Below are positions 31,459 to 38,180 of a DNA stretch of 38,180 nucleotides, piece by piece. The notes beneath the pieces are model-generated. The model was not told where the DNA came from and did not search any database. It was given only the letters and a program-made list of their open reading frames with translations. The position numbers and the translations under genes were made by a program. Position 1 is the stretch's first letter. Each line of letters begins with the position of its first letter. This DNA comes from an uncultured Eubacteriales bacterium (GTDB lineage Bacteria > Bacillota > Clostridia > Lachnospirales > Lachnospiraceae): NCBI GenBank assembly GCA_900315015.1, contig OMXJ01000027.1, positions 1 through 38,180 on the forward strand, read 5' to 3'.

Positions 31459-32820
31459 ATGCGGGGATTTAAAAATAAGGCGTTAAAGGCAGCCTGTGCT
31501 GTTTTTGCCTTTTCTTACGGGGTTTTAGGCGTTATGCCTTCTATTTGTTCTGATAAAGACAGTAGCGGGACTGCTTTATCTGGAAATATCACAAATAGTA
31601 TTTCTGAAGGCTGTATTAGCAGTTCTTTTATCAAAACTGCAAGCAGTTTTGATAGCAATTCTTCAAACATTTCTGGCACCTCTTCTAATAGCGCTTTTGC
31701 CGGAAACACAAAGCAGTTTGCTAGATCTAAGGCTTCTAAAGGCGGTGAATATAATTCGTGGGGCGTTTATACCTTGGGATTTAATGAGTTTGCTCCTAAG
31801 CTAACGGATTATACAACTACGGTAAAGGTCGCTGTCATTGATTGCGGCGTTGACATGGACCATCCATTTTTGAAAGACAGGCTTACTTCTGATGGTTATG
31901 ATTTTATTGATCATGATTATTATCCAAATGATAAGGATGGGCACGGAACTCACGTTGCCGGCATTATTGCGGATTGCACTAGGGGACTAAATGTGCAGAT
32001 CATGCCTATCAGAGTCATGAGCAATAATTATGCTGCTAACTGCGATATTTCTGTAGGCGTTGAATATGCTGTAAATCACGGGGCTGATGTTATTAACCTT
32101 AGCCTTAATGGTGCTCCTGACATATACAGGGAGGATGCTATTCAATATGCCGTAGATGCGGGCGTAGTTGTGGTTGTTTCTGCCGGTAATGAATATGATG
32201 ATGTTAAAAACTGGGGTCCTGCTCAGCTTAAGGATGTTATTGTTGTTTCAAATATGGATGATGAATTTTATAGCGCTTGGGATACAAATTACGGCAGCAC
32301 AGTTGATGTATGTGCTCCTGGCGTTTATGTTTATAGCTGCTGGAATGATGGAGCCTTTGAGCATTTAAGCGGCACTTCTATGTCTGCTCCTCACATTTCA
32401 GCTCTTGCAGCCATGCTTCTTATTGAAAATCCTTCGCTTACTCCGGCTCAGGTAGAGAAAAAAATCAAGTCTTATGCAAAAGATCTTGGCGATGATGGAT
32501 GGGATAAATATTACGGACATGGTTATCCTGATATGAGCGAGGTAAAGGTCGTTGTTCCTGAAAAGGTCGAGCTTAGTAAGAAATCTGCTTACATTAAGGT
32601 AGGTAAGAGTGTTAATCTTGTTTATTCTATTATTCCAAGCGATACTACTTCTGATTATGTTTCTTTTAAGAGCAGCAATTCTAATGTTGCTACAGTTTCT
32701 GCTAAGGGTAAGGTAAAGGGCATTAAGGCCGGTAAAGCTACCATTACGGCTACTACAGCTAATGGTCTTACTGCTAAGTGCACCGTTACTGTTACTGATG
32801 ATAGCAATGATAAGCAGTAA
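31459..32820 (+). CDS. Secreted S8 (subtilisin) peptidase with Big_2 Ig-like domain
   Basis: A 453-residue exported serine protease. A signal peptide covers about the first 30 residues. The catalytic triad is D128 (VAVIDCGVD), H162 (GHGTHVAG) and S307 (GTSMSAPH), with the oxyanion region VVVSAGNEYDD between them. Residues 370-450 form a bacterial Ig-like (Big_2) domain (VELSKKSAYIKVGKS ... ISSNSNVATVS-type motif ... GKATITATTANG). There is no clear propeptide or sorting motif, so the Ig domain may hold it at the surface. AAAGGAG precedes the ATG. A second Big_2 protein is encoded 9 bp downstream. Confidence 0.9.
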   Translation: MRGFKNKALKAACAVFAFSYGVLGVMPSICSDKDSSGTALSGNITNSISEGCISSSFIKTASSFDSNSSNISGTSSNSAFAGNTKQFARSKASKGGEYNSWGVYTLGFNEFAPKLTDYTTTVKVAVIDCGVDMDHPFLKDRLTSDGYDFIDHDYYPNDKDGHGTHVAGIIADCTRGLNVQIMPIRVMSNNYAANCDISVGVEYAVNHGADVINLSLNGAPDIYREDAIQYAVDAGVVVVVSAGNEYDDVKNWGPAQLKDVIVVSNMDDEFYSAWDTNYGSTVDVCAPGVYVYSCWNDGAFEHLSGTSMSAPHISALAAMLLIENPSLTPAQVEKKIKSYAKDLGDDGWDKYYGHGYPDMSEVKVVVPEKVELSKKSAYIKVGKSVNLVYSIIPSDTTSDYVSFKSSNSNVATVSAKGKVKGIKAGKATITATTANGLTAKCTVTVTDDSNDKQ

Positions 32821-32829
32821 GGAGGGGCT

Positions 32830-33747
32830 ATGAGATTAAAATTTAATAGATTTTTTGCGTTTCTTTTGATGCTGGTCCTTACGCTTTCTTTGATTGGACC
32901 ATTAGACGTTAAGGCTGCTGGCACTATTAAGTTAAATGCGACCAGTAAGACTTTGTATATCGGAAAGACCTTTAAGCTCAAGCTTTCTGGTACTAGCGAG
33001 GCTGTTACTTTTAAGTCTTCAAATAAAAATATTGCCAGCGTCTCTAAAAAAGGCACCATTACTGCTAAGAAGTCCGGTAAGGCTACCATTACGGCTACTG
33101 CTGGCGGTAAGAGCTATACCTGCAAGGTGACAGTAAGAAAATGTAGTATTTTCAGCTATCTTAACTGGCCTGATATGTATAATTATGAGCAGCAGTACGG
33201 TCACGGTGATGGTCTTGGTGGTAAAATAACTGATTTAAATGAGTATTATGTTTATCTAGGTTGTAATTATGTGCCGATTCTTTTATCCTACAAGGGTCCT
33301 AGCCTTGATTTTGAGGTAGCAGATCCTGTTATTTGCTGTGCGAGCATTGGAGAGCTTGAGAAGGATTTTGCGACTCTTTATGTTTATCCGCTTGAATGTG
33401 GTTCTACTACCATTACAGTTACTGATCCTAAGGTTCCTAGTGTATCTTTAACTCTTACCATTAATGTTTTGCCTTCACTTTACGTTGAGGATTCTATTAC
33501 AGAGATTACGCTTAAAAAGGGCGAGTCTAAGACCATAAAGTTTTATCAATATTTTATGTGGAATCTTTACTGGTCTTCAGCTGAAAATAATGGTGTTTTT
33601 GATGCTTCATGGGCCGATGACTGGAATTATGATGAAAATAGCATTGAACTGACTATCAAGGGTACTAAAAAGGGAAGTGATGAATTGATTGTGTTTATCG
33701 GTGATAATGAAATTGTTGGAGGGCGAATAAATATCAATGTAAAGTAA
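32830..33747 (+). CDS. Secreted Big_2 Ig-like domain protein
   Basis: A 305-residue exported protein. A signal peptide with a LMLVLTLSLIGPLDVKA end is followed by a Big_2 domain at about 30-100 (TIKLNATSKTLYIGKTFKLKL ... KNIASVSKKGTITAKKSGKATITAT). Two further beta-rich segments follow, the second with SITEITLKKGESKTIKFYQY. It has no catalytic motif and no anchor. AAGGAGGGG precedes the ATG, and the gap to the protease gene is 9 bp, so both are made together. Its Ig repeat resembles the C-terminal one of the protease, as if derived by duplication. A binding or structural role at the surface is inferred. Confidence 0.8.
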   Translation: MRLKFNRFFAFLLMLVLTLSLIGPLDVKAAGTIKLNATSKTLYIGKTFKLKLSGTSEAVTFKSSNKNIASVSKKGTITAKKSGKATITATAGGKSYTCKVTVRKCSIFSYLNWPDMYNYEQQYGHGDGLGGKITDLNEYYVYLGCNYVPILLSYKGPSLDFEVADPVICCASIGELEKDFATLYVYPLECGSTTITVTDPKVPSVSLTLTINVLPSLYVEDSITEITLKKGESKTIKFYQYFMWNLYWSSAENNGVFDASWADDWNYDENSIELTIKGTKKGSDELIVFIGDNEIVGGRININVK

Positions 33748-33771
33748 TGACTTTGTGAGTTTGATAAATTA

Positions 33772-33801
33772 TTGACAAAGTCTGAGCTTCTATGTTATAA
33801 T
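33772..33801 (+). promoter_or_regulatory. Promoter of the butyrate kinase gene
   Basis: TTGACA (33772-33777), an 18-bp spacer and TATAAT (33796-33801), 58 bp before the ATG. Confidence 0.8.
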
Positions 33802-33859
33802 ATTTAGTTAGGTGAATACCTATTATTTTGTTTAATATTAATTTTAAGGAGATAATAAA

Positions 33860-34927
33860 ATGGCTATTAAATCACTTATCATCAATCCTGGTTCAACATC
33901 TACAAAGATTGCTGTTTTCGAGGATGAGACAATGCTTTTTGACCAGACTCTTCGTCATTCTAATGAAGAGCTTGCACCTTACGCTACAATCATCGATCAG
34001 AAGGATTTCCGTAAGGACATGATTACTAAGTTCTTAAAAGAGCAGAATTTCGATATTAATTCTATCGATGTTTTCGTTGGTAGAGGCGGTCTTGTTAAGC
34101 CTATTCCTGGTGGTACTTATGCCGTTACTGATGCTCTTGTTGAAGATCTTAAGAAGGGCGTTCAGGGACAGCATGCTTCAAATCTTGGCGGTATCCTTGC
34201 CAGAGAGCTTGGTGATATGTTTGGTAAGCCTTCATATATCGTAGATCCTCCTGTTGTTGATGAGATGATCGATATCGCTAGACTTTCAGGTGTTCCTGAG
34301 ATTCCTAGAAAGAGTATTTTCCATCCATTAAACCAGAAGGCTATTGCTAGAAGATACGCTAAGGAAATCGGCAAGAAGTATGAGGATATCAATGTTATCG
34401 TTGCTCATATGGGCGGCGGTGTCAGTGTTGGTGCTCATGAGCATGGTAAGGTTATCGATGTTTTTAACGCTTTAGATGGTGATGGTTGTTTCTCACCTGA
34501 GAGAGCTGGCGGCGTTCCTGTTGGTGGTCTTGTTGATATGTGCTTCTCAGGTAAGTACACAAAGCAGGAAGTTTATAAGAAGCTCGTTGGTAAGGGCGGT
34601 CTTACAGCTTATCTTGGTACAAACAGCATGATGGATTCTGTTAAGAAGATGAAGGCTGGTGATCCTGAGTTTACTAAGGTTGTTCAGGCTTTCATTTTCC
34701 AGGTTTCTAAGAATATCGGTGCTATGGCTGCTGTTCTTAAGGGAAATGTTGATGCAATCCTTCTTACAGGTGGTATTGCTCATCAGTATCCTGTTACAGA
34801 TGGTATTACAGAGCGCGTTGGCTTCATTGCTCCTGTTAAGGTTTACATGGGCGAAGATGAGCTTCTTGCTCTTGCTCAGGGTGCTTTAAGAGTTATGACA
34901 GGCGAAGAGCAGGCTAAGGAGTACTAA
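33860..34927 (+). CDS. buk: Butyrate kinase
   Basis: A 355-residue cytoplasmic enzyme of the ASKHA acetokinase family that turns butyryl phosphate and ADP into butyrate and ATP. The phosphate-1 motif is [66 protein letters not shown] and [16 protein letters not shown] are all characteristic of butyrate rather than acetate kinase. Branched-chain fatty-acid kinases are close relatives and cannot be fully excluded. The usual partner, phosphotransbutyrylase, is not in the window. AAGGAG, a consensus promoter and a strong terminator mark it as a single, well-expressed gene. Confidence 0.93.
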   Translation: MAIKSLIINPGSTSTKIAVFEDETMLFDQTLRHSNEELAPYATIIDQKDFRKDMITKFLKEQNFDINSIDVFVGRGGLVKPIPGGTYAVTDALVEDLKKGVQGQHASNLGGILARELGDMFGKPSYIVDPPVVDEMIDIARLSGVPEIPRKSIFHPLNQKAIARRYAKEIGKKYEDINVIVAHMGGGVSVGAHEHGKVIDVFNALDGDGCFSPERAGGVPVGGLVDMCFSGKYTKQEVYKKLVGKGGLTAYLGTNSMMDSVKKMKAGDPEFTKVVQAFIFQVSKNIGAMAAVLKGNVDAILLTGGIAHQYPVTDGITERVGFIAPVKVYMGEDELLALAQGALRVMTGEEQAKEY

Positions 34928-34971
34928 TTTGTAATACGATTTGTATTATTTGAAATATGATTTGATATTTG

Positions 34972-35012
34972 ATACACGGATATGTCTTTTGGATATATCC
35001 GTGTATTTTTTT
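34972..35012 (+). terminator. Rho-independent terminator after buk
   Basis: Perfect 12-bp arms ATACACGGATAT / ATATCCGTGTAT followed by a T-run. Confidence 0.92.
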
Positions 35013-35258
35013 ATCATTAAGGATTTTGTTATTTTCATTTCTACCATTTTTTTGTATAATGATTATGTATTGATTTTGTTTCTAACGTTGTTTTAATTAT
35101 GTTTTATAACTGTTTTTCACAAAATACTACGATTTAATTCACATTTACTACATACTTTTTCGGTATCTTTTTTGTAGATTTTAAAAGTATTTTTTTAGCA
35201 AAAGTGATTTCTTTGAGGCGATTTTAAATATTAATTTTTTTGAAAAGGAGATTTGTTT
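35013..35258 (+). promoter_or_regulatory. Upstream region of the beta-helix protein gene with phased CACA elements
   Basis: A 246-bp AT-rich stretch. CACAAAA at 35118 and CACATTT at 35140 lie 22 bp apart, each preceded by TT, matching the pattern before the VTC gene. A TATAAT at about 35055 has no good -35 at the right distance. AAAAGGAG ends the region. Confidence 0.4.
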
Positions 35259-37307
35259 ATGAGGAGAAAAAATCTTATTAAGGCTGGTATGGCCAGCACA
35301 GCAGCAGCTCTTACTATAGCCCTTACAGGAACTAGTGCAGTTAGTTCTGTATTTGCGACTGATACTACAGAGGCTACTGAGAGCATAGATACAAATACCG
35401 ATTCTAATAATGATACAAATTCTAATACAAATTCTGAAAATACACCTCCTGAACTTCCAAGCGGTGAGGCTCCTTCGGGCGATATGGGAAATGGCGGCAC
35501 ACCTCCTAAAAAGCCTGATGGTGATAATTCAGGTAATGATGGTGGAACTCCTCCTGAAAAGCCTGATGGTGATAATTCAGGTAATGATGGCGCAGCTCCT
35601 CCTGATATGCCAGGCGGCGAGGACGGTGATTTTACAGGCGGCGCACCTGGCGGTGCACCTGGCGGAACTTCTTCTGGTGTTTCTGAGTACACTGCGGTTA
35701 CAGAATATACAGAAGATACTACAACTACTGATAGTACCTATGAGAGTACTGGTACTGATGAAAATGCAGTTCTTGTTTCAAACGGTACTACTATTTTAAA
35801 TAATGCTACTGTAAGTAGAGTTAGCTCTGATTCTACCGGCGGCGATAATTCAAGCTTCTACGGAGTTGGTGCAGCAGTCCTTAATACTGCCGGCTCTGTC
35901 TTAGTGAACGGTGGAACAATTACCACGGATTCTGCAGGCGGCGCTGGTGTATTTGCTTACGGTGACGGTGTTGCCTACGTTTCAGGCGTTACAATTAATA
36001 CCGAGCAGAATACCTCGGGCGGTATTCATGTTGCAGGCGGCGGTACTTTATATGCCTGGGATAATGCTGTTAATACTAATGGCGGCTCTGCAGCTGCTAT
36101 CAGAAGTGATAGGGGCGGTGGCACAATGGTTATTGACGGCGGAACTTATACTTCTAATGGTTCTGGCTCACCTGCCATTTATTGTACAGCTGATATTACT
36201 GTAAATAATGCAATTCTTAATGCTACAAATAGTGAAGGCATCTGTATTGAAGGTAAGAACGCTCTTAGAATTTTTGATTCAGCTCTTACTAGTAACATGC
36301 CTGATGATTCCCAGAATGATGTTACCTGGTCTGTAATTCTTTATCAGAGCATGTCTGGTGATTCTGAGGTAGGTACTTCTGAGTTCTCTATGGTAGGAGG
36401 ATCTCTTACTTCTTTAAACGGCGGTCTTTTCTATACTACAAATACTGCTAGTACTTTCTACTTAAACGATGTTGAGATTACTCCTTCTGAGGATAATCCT
36501 TTCTTCCTTCAGGTTACTGGTAATGCTAATCAGAGAGGCTGGGGATCTAGTGGTTCAAACGGTGCTGATTGCAGCTTTACCGCTGATTCTCAGGTTATGG
36601 TAGGAGATATTGTTTACGATTCTATTAGTAATCTTGATCTTTATATGATGAATGCAAGCACTCTTACAGGTGCTGTTAGAGATGATGAGACCTGGGCAGG
36701 TGATGGTAATTCTTCAAATACCGAGGCCTGCAACCTTTATATTTCAGAGGATTCTACCTGGTATGTAAGTGCAGCTAGTACAGTTTCTAATCTCTACAAT
36801 GCTGGTTCTATAGTTGATCTTGATGGTAATTCAATTTCTATTGTTGGCTCTGATGGCACAGTTTACGTTGAAGGCACTAGTTCTTCAGATTATGTCGTTA
36901 CAGTTACTGGCACTTATTCAGATTCTGCTGATTTTTCTGAGGCTAGTTCAGCTATAGCATTTTCAGATTACGCAGTTGAAAAGCCTGAGGCTTTGACAGC
37001 ATCAGGCGCTACAGTGGCTGAACAAGAAGAGACACAGGAGGTTACCACAGTTGTTGAAAATACAGAAGAGGCAACAACTGAAGCCACTACTGAAGTTACA
37101 ACAGAGGCTACCACCGAAGCTACCACTGATGTAACAAATGTTTCTAGCGATGAGAGCTCGGATAGCACTGAAGAAGGCACAGATCATACCTTCGGCTACA
37201 TAGCTGTTGCTGTGGTTGCAGTAGTTGCCGGCTTAATAGCTCTTATTCTTGGTAGAAATATAAAAGCTGTTACGGAAGATGAAGAAAGTAAAAAGAAAGA
37301 TAAGTAA
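35259..37307 (+). CDS. Surface-anchored beta-helix protein with Pro/Gly-rich repeats
   Basis: A 682-residue exported protein. The signal peptide is likely cut after Ala33. Residues 60-140 are a Pro/Gly/Asp-rich stretch with a repeated PEKPDGDNSGNDGG unit. Residues 145-545 hold short repeated strands with Gly/Asn turns (VLVNGGTITTDSAGGAGVFAYGDG, TMVIDGGTYTSNGSGSPAIYC), a right-handed beta-helix pattern. Residues 590-635 form a Glu/Ala/Thr linker (EATTEATTEVTTEATTEATT) like that of the lipoprotein at 3288. A membrane helix (about 642-664) and a Lys/Glu tail end the chain. AAGGAG is 8 nt before the ATG. A role in polysaccharide binding or adhesion is inferred. Confidence 0.75.
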   Translation: MRRKNLIKAGMASTAAALTIALTGTSAVSSVFATDTTEATESIDTNTDSNNDTNSNTNSENTPPELPSGEAPSGDMGNGGTPPKKPDGDNSGNDGGTPPEKPDGDNSGNDGAAPPDMPGGEDGDFTGGAPGGAPGGTSSGVSEYTAVTEYTEDTTTTDSTYESTGTDENAVLVSNGTTILNNATVSRVSSDSTGGDNSSFYGVGAAVLNTAGSVLVNGGTITTDSAGGAGVFAYGDGVAYVSGVTINTEQNTSGGIHVAGGGTLYAWDNAVNTNGGSAAAIRSDRGGGTMVIDGGTYTSNGSGSPAIYCTADITVNNAILNATNSEGICIEGKNALRIFDSALTSNMPDDSQNDVTWSVILYQSMSGDSEVGTSEFSMVGGSLTSLNGGLFYTTNTASTFYLNDVEITPSEDNPFFLQVTGNANQRGWGSSGSNGADCSFTADSQVMVGDIVYDSISNLDLYMMNASTLTGAVRDDETWAGDGNSSNTEACNLYISEDSTWYVSAASTVSNLYNAGSIVDLDGNSISIVGSDGTVYVEGTSSSDYVVTVTGTYSDSADFSEASSAIAFSDYAVEKPEALTASGATVAEQEETQEVTTVVENTEEATTEATTEVTTEATTEATTDVTNVSSDESSDSTEEGTDHTFGYIAVAVVAVVAGLIALILGRNIKAVTEDEESKKKDK

Positions 37308-37426
37308 AGCGAAAAGATTCACTGTCTTTAATGCGTTATTAAAATGCTTGATTTCAGTGATGAAGCAAAGGCAGACGCTTAGATGTCCCTTGCGCTGAAT
37401 TGATCCGGATTAAGAAAAATAAAAAA

Positions 37427-37458
37427 CAGGGTGTAGCATTGTGCTGCACCCTGCCTTT
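37427..37458. terminator. Bidirectional terminator
   Basis: 12-bp arms CAGGGTGTAGCA / TGCTGCACCCTG (one G-U pair), with T-runs on both sides. It ends the leftward small operon. The 119 bp to its left (37308-37426) hold nothing I can support. Confidence 0.88.
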
Positions 37459-37653
37459 TTAATTGCTGCTTTCGTTCTGCTGCCTTGCGATATCCGCACG
37501 GATAAGGGCTTTAATGTAACCGGCTTTGCTAGGAACTGATTCCAGGCGGTTCAATATATCCGCATCTTTTTTGAGATTGAACATAAATGTTACACGTTTC
37601 ATATTTTCTTTTTCATACTTCCGTACGGCTTTTATCTGAGCTTCAGTTGCCAT
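37459..37653 (-). CDS. Small Arc/ribbon-helix-helix-like protein
   Basis: A 64-residue basic protein: MATEAQIKAVRKYEKENMKR, a short strand VTFMFNLKKD, then two helices (ADILNRLESV, KAGYIKALIRADIARQQ). This strand-helix-helix order fits the ribbon-helix-helix DNA-binding fold, and near-identical openings (MATEAQIKA) are common on Firmicute mobile elements. GGAGG lies 7 nt before the ATG. It is the second gene of a two-gene leftward operon whose promoter carries a palindrome, so autorepression is plausible. Confidence 0.7.
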   Translation of the reverse strand: MATEAQIKAVRKYEKENMKRVTFMFNLKKDADILNRLESVPSKAGYIKALIRADIARQQNESSN

Positions 37654-37686
37654 TGTTGTTCCTCCATTGCAAAAGTGATTAACATT

Positions 37687-37851
37687 TTATTTCAATAAAT
37701 CGTTTACTTCTTTGATGAACTCTTTTGTTTCTTCAGTATCCGGTAAAATTCTCTCCGCAAGTTTTATTATAAGCTTAAGTATGGTTTTTGTTTCAAACAT
37801 CTTTTTAAGCTCCATTTCTTCTTTGATTTTCAGTTTTTCTTTTGCATCCAT
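37687..37851 (-). CDS. Small helical protein of 54 residues
   Basis: The frame begins MDAKEKLKIKEEMELKK and ends KEFIKEVNDLLK. It is highly charged and helical throughout, with a heptad-like hydrophobic pattern in the middle (TILKLIIKLAERIL). AGGAGG lies 9 nt before the ATG and a consensus promoter lies upstream, so it is likely real despite its size. The ribbon-helix-helix gene follows after 33 bp. The family is not recognised. Confidence 0.6.
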   Translation of the reverse strand: MDAKEKLKIKEEMELKKMFETKTILKLIIKLAERILPDTEETKEFIKEVNDLLK

Positions 37852-37878
37852 CGTCGCTTGACCTCCTTTCTATAAATA

Positions 37879-37907
37879 ATTATAACACACGTGTTACAAT
37901 CTGACAA
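37879..37907 (-). promoter_or_regulatory. Promoter with TAACAC-AC-GTGTTA operator
   Basis: On the minus strand TTGTCA (37907-37902), a 17-bp spacer and TATAAT (37884-37879). The inverted repeat TAACACACGTGTTA (37883-37896) lies in the spacer and touches the -10 box. It is a likely site for the ribbon-helix-helix protein. Confidence 0.75.
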
Positions 37908-37919
37908 GCAATTTTTTAA

Positions 37920-38180
37920 ATGATTTTTCAAGAAATCCTTGAAGCGGTAAAGCGCGGCGCAAAGCTCGAAAAAGGCAGTATGACAGGATCATTCTTTAAG
38001 ATGAATGACCGCAAGATGAATGCAATGATTGACGCCACCTTAGACCACACGAAAAAGGCAGAAGTAAGCATTTTAAGAGTTGCGGAGGATAAATACAGGC
38101 AGACAATATTCAAAGCTCAGATGTTCGAGGCGGCAGGCGGTACTTACGAAAAAGCAATAGATATGGCAACAAAAGACTTC
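37920..38180 (+). pseudogene. Phage minor capsid protein fragment, cut by the window edge
   Basis: An open frame runs to the right edge. It includes KLEKGSMTGSFFKMNDRKMN, AMIDATLDHTKKAEVSILRV and QMFEAAGGTYEKAIDMATKDF, which match the start of phage minor capsid proteins (Phage_min_cap2/gp7-type). The only ATG at its left end (37920) has no ribosome site, and the usual flanking structural genes are missing on the left. It may be a 5'-altered remnant of a prophage or the edge of one continuing to the right. Confidence 0.6.

Noticed and set aside
35231-35692. A long Pro/Gly/Ser-rich reading frame on the minus strand.
   Set aside because: It is the antisense of the Gly/Pro-rich repeat region of the beta-helix gene and has no ribosome site.

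Overview
The window looks like a chromosomal stretch from a low-GC Firmicute of the Lachnospiraceae kind (Butyrivibrio/Roseburia/Eubacterium-like). The reasons are the AT-rich sequence, strong AGGAGG-type ribosome sites, TTGACA/TATAAT promoters with 17-bp spacers, a butyrate kinase, and the VTC-domain plus DUF4956 plus surface-protein gene set. There are no rRNA or tRNA genes and no CRISPR array. No named species can be justified from the sequence.

Layout. 1-1435: promoter and operator of a gene leaving the left edge, then a leftward SLC13/ArsB-type permease. 1573-3123: a nuclease-like plus SF1 helicase (DUF2075) protein. 3288-9915: a secreted lipoprotein, a histidine phosphatase, an HD hydrolase overlapping a SNF2 helicase, an unknown membrane protein, and a small protein with two retropepsin-like Asp-Thr/Ser-Gly motifs. 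10001-16012: a radical SAM protein, a regulator with two different DNA-binding domains, an aspartate-type aminotransferase, proC, and a membrane diguanylate cyclase whose -35 box overlaps a near-perfect CcpA cre site. 16104-20021: one 1305-codon gene that joins a complete pyrimidine-nucleoside phosphorylase to an FtsX/MacB-like membrane protein. 20457-24761: VTC domain, DUF4956 and carbohydrate-binding lipoprotein genes.

24623-30964 is the accessory region. A 265-bp block (3' end of the carbohydrate-binding gene, its terminator and the 3' end of an ATPase gene) occurs twice in direct orientation, 4603 bp apart. Between the copies lie an XRE repressor with a perfect palindromic operator, an ImmA/IrrE protease, a predicted three-way-junction RNA element, a DUF4417 gene, a toxin-like gene and three immunity-like genes. 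Right of the second copy is an intact archaeal-type ATPase/DUF234 gene. Its upstream hairpin cluster also has a copy at the left end of the island.

31062-37307: an unexplained short transcription unit, a subtilisin plus Ig-like protein pair, butyrate kinase, and a wall-spanning beta-helix protein. Upstream of the VTC, subtilisin and beta-helix genes lie helically phased CACA(A/T) repeats, which suggests one shared regulator of surface genes. 37427-38180 is a mobile-element edge: two small leftward genes under a palindromic operator, and a headless phage minor-capsid coding fragment running off the right edge.

The best candidates for undescribed biology are the phosphorylase-permease fusion, the structured intergenic element and toxin/immunity island between the 265-bp repeats, the two-lobed retropepsin-like protein, and the phased CACA regulon.
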